Shown here piece by piece: positions 7,176-8,237 of a DNA stretch of 8,237 bases. Numbering within the stretch: the first letter of the stretch is position 1; every line of letters begins with the position of its first letter. The notes under the pieces were generated by a model. It did no database searches. It worked only from the letters and a program-made list of their open reading frames with translations, and was not told where the DNA came from. Both the position numbers and the translations under genes were made by a program. Source of the DNA: an uncultured Ruminococcus sp. (GTDB lineage Bacteria; Bacillota; Clostridia; Oscillospirales; Ruminococcaceae); assembly GCA_947173865.1 (NCBI GenBank), contig CAMWGS010000082.1, positions 1 through 8,237 of the forward strand, read 5' to 3'.

Positions 7176-7204
7176 TTGACTTTTTTATCGAGTTAGTATA
7201 TACT
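7176..7204 (+). promoter_or_regulatory. Sigma-70-type promoter for the DUF2325 gene
   Basis: TTGACT (7176-7181) and TATACT (7199-7204) are separated by exactly 17 bases, close to the housekeeping consensus. Transcription should begin near 7211, giving a leader of about 27 bases before the ATG at 7238. The leader holds GGAGG at 7227-7231, six bases before the start, and is too short for a riboswitch. Confidence 0.8.
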
Positions 7205-7222
7205 AATATTGGTAAATGCTAA
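7193..7222 (+). promoter_or_regulatory. Candidate DtxR/IdeR-like operator over the -10 box
   Basis: TTAGTATATACTAA at 7193-7206 is a perfect 14-bp palindrome of the form TTAG-N6-CTAA, the same layout as the core of DtxR/IdeR-family iron or manganese boxes. It covers the whole -10 element, so a bound repressor would block initiation. A weaker copy, TTGGTAAATGCTAA at 7209-7222, has one mismatch in the TTAG half and an exact CTAA half, centred 16 bases downstream. Palindrome and position are seen directly; the identity of the regulator and metal is inference. Confidence 0.55.
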
Positions 7223-7237
7223 TAACGGAGGTAAAAA

Positions 7238-7528
7238 ATGAGTGTAGTAATTGTAGGCGGTAATGACTGCATGATTAGGAAATATAAGGAACTTTGTGAG
7301 CAATACAGATGTAGTGCCAAAGTTTTTACACATATGAAAACAGACCTTAAAAGAAAAATAGGTAAGCCCGACCTGCTTGTTTTATTTACGGGAACTATGT
7401 CACATAAAATGGCAAGATGTGCTATAAGCGAAACAAAGGGACTTCCTACACGCATAGAGCGTTCTCATTCAAGTTCTGTTTCAGCGTTGAAAAATATTCT
7501 TGAAACACATACATCTGATAATAGGTAA
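7238..7528 (+). CDS. DUF2325 family protein
   Basis: A 96-residue protein recognised as DUF2325 from its pattern: MSVVIVGGNDCM at the start (first strand and Gly-rich turn), AKVFTHMKTDLKRKIGKPD (27-45), LLVLFTGTMSHKMARCA (46-62), and IERSHSSSVSALKNIL (73-88). The order of strands and helices suggests a small Rossmann-like fold in the cytoplasm. The biochemical role of the family is not established. The gene has its own promoter and terminator, a strong GGAGG ribosome binding site, and a palindrome over the -10 that suggests metal-dependent repression. It is read away from the upstream operon and converges with the methyltransferase gene. Confidence 0.88.
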   Translation: MSVVIVGGNDCMIRKYKELCEQYRCSAKVFTHMKTDLKRKIGKPDLLVLFTGTMSHKMARCAISETKGLPTRIERSHSSSVSALKNILETHTSDNR

Positions 7529-7530
7529 AA

Positions 7531-7571
7531 GAAAACAGTCTGAGATTTAAATAAATTTTCAGGCTGTTTTC
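7531..7571. terminator. Bidirectional intrinsic terminator between convergent genes
   Basis: GAAAACAGTCTGA (7531-7543) pairs with TCAGGCTGTTTTC (7559-7571), 13 bp with one T-G wobble in the plus-strand transcript and a 15-base AT-rich loop. The ends of the arms are A/T-rich, so each strand ends the stem in a T-rich tract. It lies 2 bases after the DUF2325 stop and 5 bases beyond the methyltransferase stop, so it can serve both. Confidence 0.82.
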
Positions 7572-7576
7572 TTATA

Positions 7577-8218
7577 TTATTTTCTTCCCTCTGCACAAAT
7601 CCAGTGTTTGCCGTCTTTAGTGTGAACTTTAACATCTTTGAAACCTGCGTTTGTAAGAAGATTTTCAAATTCATCAGGTGTCGGATTAAAAAGATTGTAC
7701 TTTTTAATATTTTCCTTTTCGCTTTCTGAGAGTTCAGCACCGCCGTATATGTCCGCAACAATAAGAAAAGTTCCGTTTTCGGCAAGTACTCGGAAAACTT
7801 CCTTCAAATCTTCCTGCGGATTGTTCCAGAAATAAAAACTTTCAACCGTTATTATTTTATCAAAACTACTGTCAGAAAACGGAAGACTTTCGACGGAAGC
7901 TTCAATTATGTCCATTTTACCGCACGAAATACTTTTATTGTTGTGTTCACTACTCATTTTTACGGAAACTGCCGAATAGTCAACACCTGTAAGGTGTCCG
8001 CTGTTTATTTTTTCAGCCATTCGTCTGAGAGTTTCACCGCCACCGCAACCTATGTCAAGTACATTTTCGTCTCCGTCAAATTCAAAAAAGTCCAACCCCC
8101 AGCCCGTTACGGCATAATGGGATTCGTTCATTCTGCTGAGCATTTCTTCACCTGCTGTTCCTGTAGGCTTGGCAGGGTTTCCATGTTCGGTTACTGATTT
8201 TTCATAATTTTCACTCAT
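7577..8218 (-). CDS. Class I SAM-dependent methyltransferase (Methyltransf_11/UbiE-like)
   Basis: A 213-residue soluble methyltransferase of unknown substrate. Motif I is VLDIGCGGG (53-61), the acidic residue at the end of strand 2 is Asp80 in GVDYS, the next motif is SVESLPFSDSSFDKI (108-122), and the post-motif helix has EVFRVLAENGTF (140-151). The N-terminal NPAKPTGTAGEEMLSRMNESH (in two parts, residues 14-34) is typical of a clostridial small-molecule methyltransferase group. The start at 8218 is set by AAGGAGA seven bases upstream. The gene is complete, points toward the DUF2325 gene, and shares its terminator. Its promoter is outside the window. Nothing in the sequence ties it functionally to the neighbouring operon. 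Confidence 0.88.
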   Translation of the reverse strand: MSENYEKSVTEHGNPAKPTGTAGEEMLSRMNESHYAVTGWGLDFFEFDGDENVLDIGCGGGETLRRMAEKINSGHLTGVDYSAVSVKMSSEHNNKSISCGKMDIIEASVESLPFSDSSFDKIITVESFYFWNNPQEDLKEVFRVLAENGTFLIVADIYGGAELSESEKENIKKYNLFNPTPDEFENLLTNAGFKDVKVHTKDGKHWICAEGRK

Positions 8219-8225
8219 ATTTTTA

Positions 8226-8232
8226 TCTCCTT
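8226..8232 (-). promoter_or_regulatory. Ribosome binding site of the methyltransferase gene
   Basis: On the minus strand AAGGAGA lies seven bases before the ATG whose first base is 8218. This fixes the start and shows that the gene is complete at its 5' end within the window. Confidence 0.85.
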
Positions 8233-8237
8233 AAATG

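Noticed and set aside
7154..7237. Riboswitch or attenuator upstream of the DUF2325 gene
   Set aside because: The predicted leader is about 27 bases and has no room for an aptamer; the sequence is explained by promoter, palindrome and ribosome binding site.
1..8237. CRISPR arrays, tRNA or rRNA genes, insertion sequences, attachment sites
   Set aside because: No regularly spaced repeats, cloverleaf-like sequences, transposase genes or flanking direct repeats were seen; the only gaps between genes over 40 bases are 7125-7237 and 7529-7576, both accounted for.

Overview
The window is about 8.2 kb of AT-rich DNA from what looks like a Gram-positive anaerobe of the Clostridia, possibly a Ruminococcus-like member of the Oscillospiraceae. 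The evidence is tightly packed genes, strong AGGAGG-type ribosome binding sites, a comEC-holA neighbourhood, RNase M5, a clostridial-type DUF2325 protein and a Clostridia-type methyltransferase. The genus is inferred from general style, not from a marker gene.

Bases 1 to about 7153 are one run of seven plus-strand genes with gaps of 25 bases or less, or with overlaps, closed by a strong intrinsic terminator. In order they are comEC (5' end outside the window), holA, rnmV (RNase M5), an AlgI/DltB-like MBOAT membrane protein, a DHHW/AlgJ-like secreted partner, a short-chain dehydrogenase, and a small conserved membrane protein. The first three serve DNA uptake, replication and 5S rRNA maturation. 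The next two have the architecture of a cell-surface O-acylation pair.

The most unusual content is that both members of the acylation pair lack the residues expected for catalysis. The MBOAT protein has Tyr where the family's invariant His sits. The partner reads D-T-K-L where the family reads D-H-H-W. Both reading frames are intact and tightly coupled, so this looks like a maintained, possibly repurposed pair and not recent decay. The ComEC C-terminal metallo-beta-lactamase-like domain has also lost its metal ligands.

Bases 7154 to 7571 hold an independent unit: a good sigma-70-type promoter whose -10 box lies inside a perfect 14-bp palindrome (TTAG-N6-CTAA, resembling DtxR/IdeR-family boxes), a 96-codon DUF2325 gene, and a hairpin terminator that can work in both directions. 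Converging on it from the right is a minus-strand SAM-dependent methyltransferase gene (7577-8218), complete with its ribosome binding site. Its promoter lies beyond the window.
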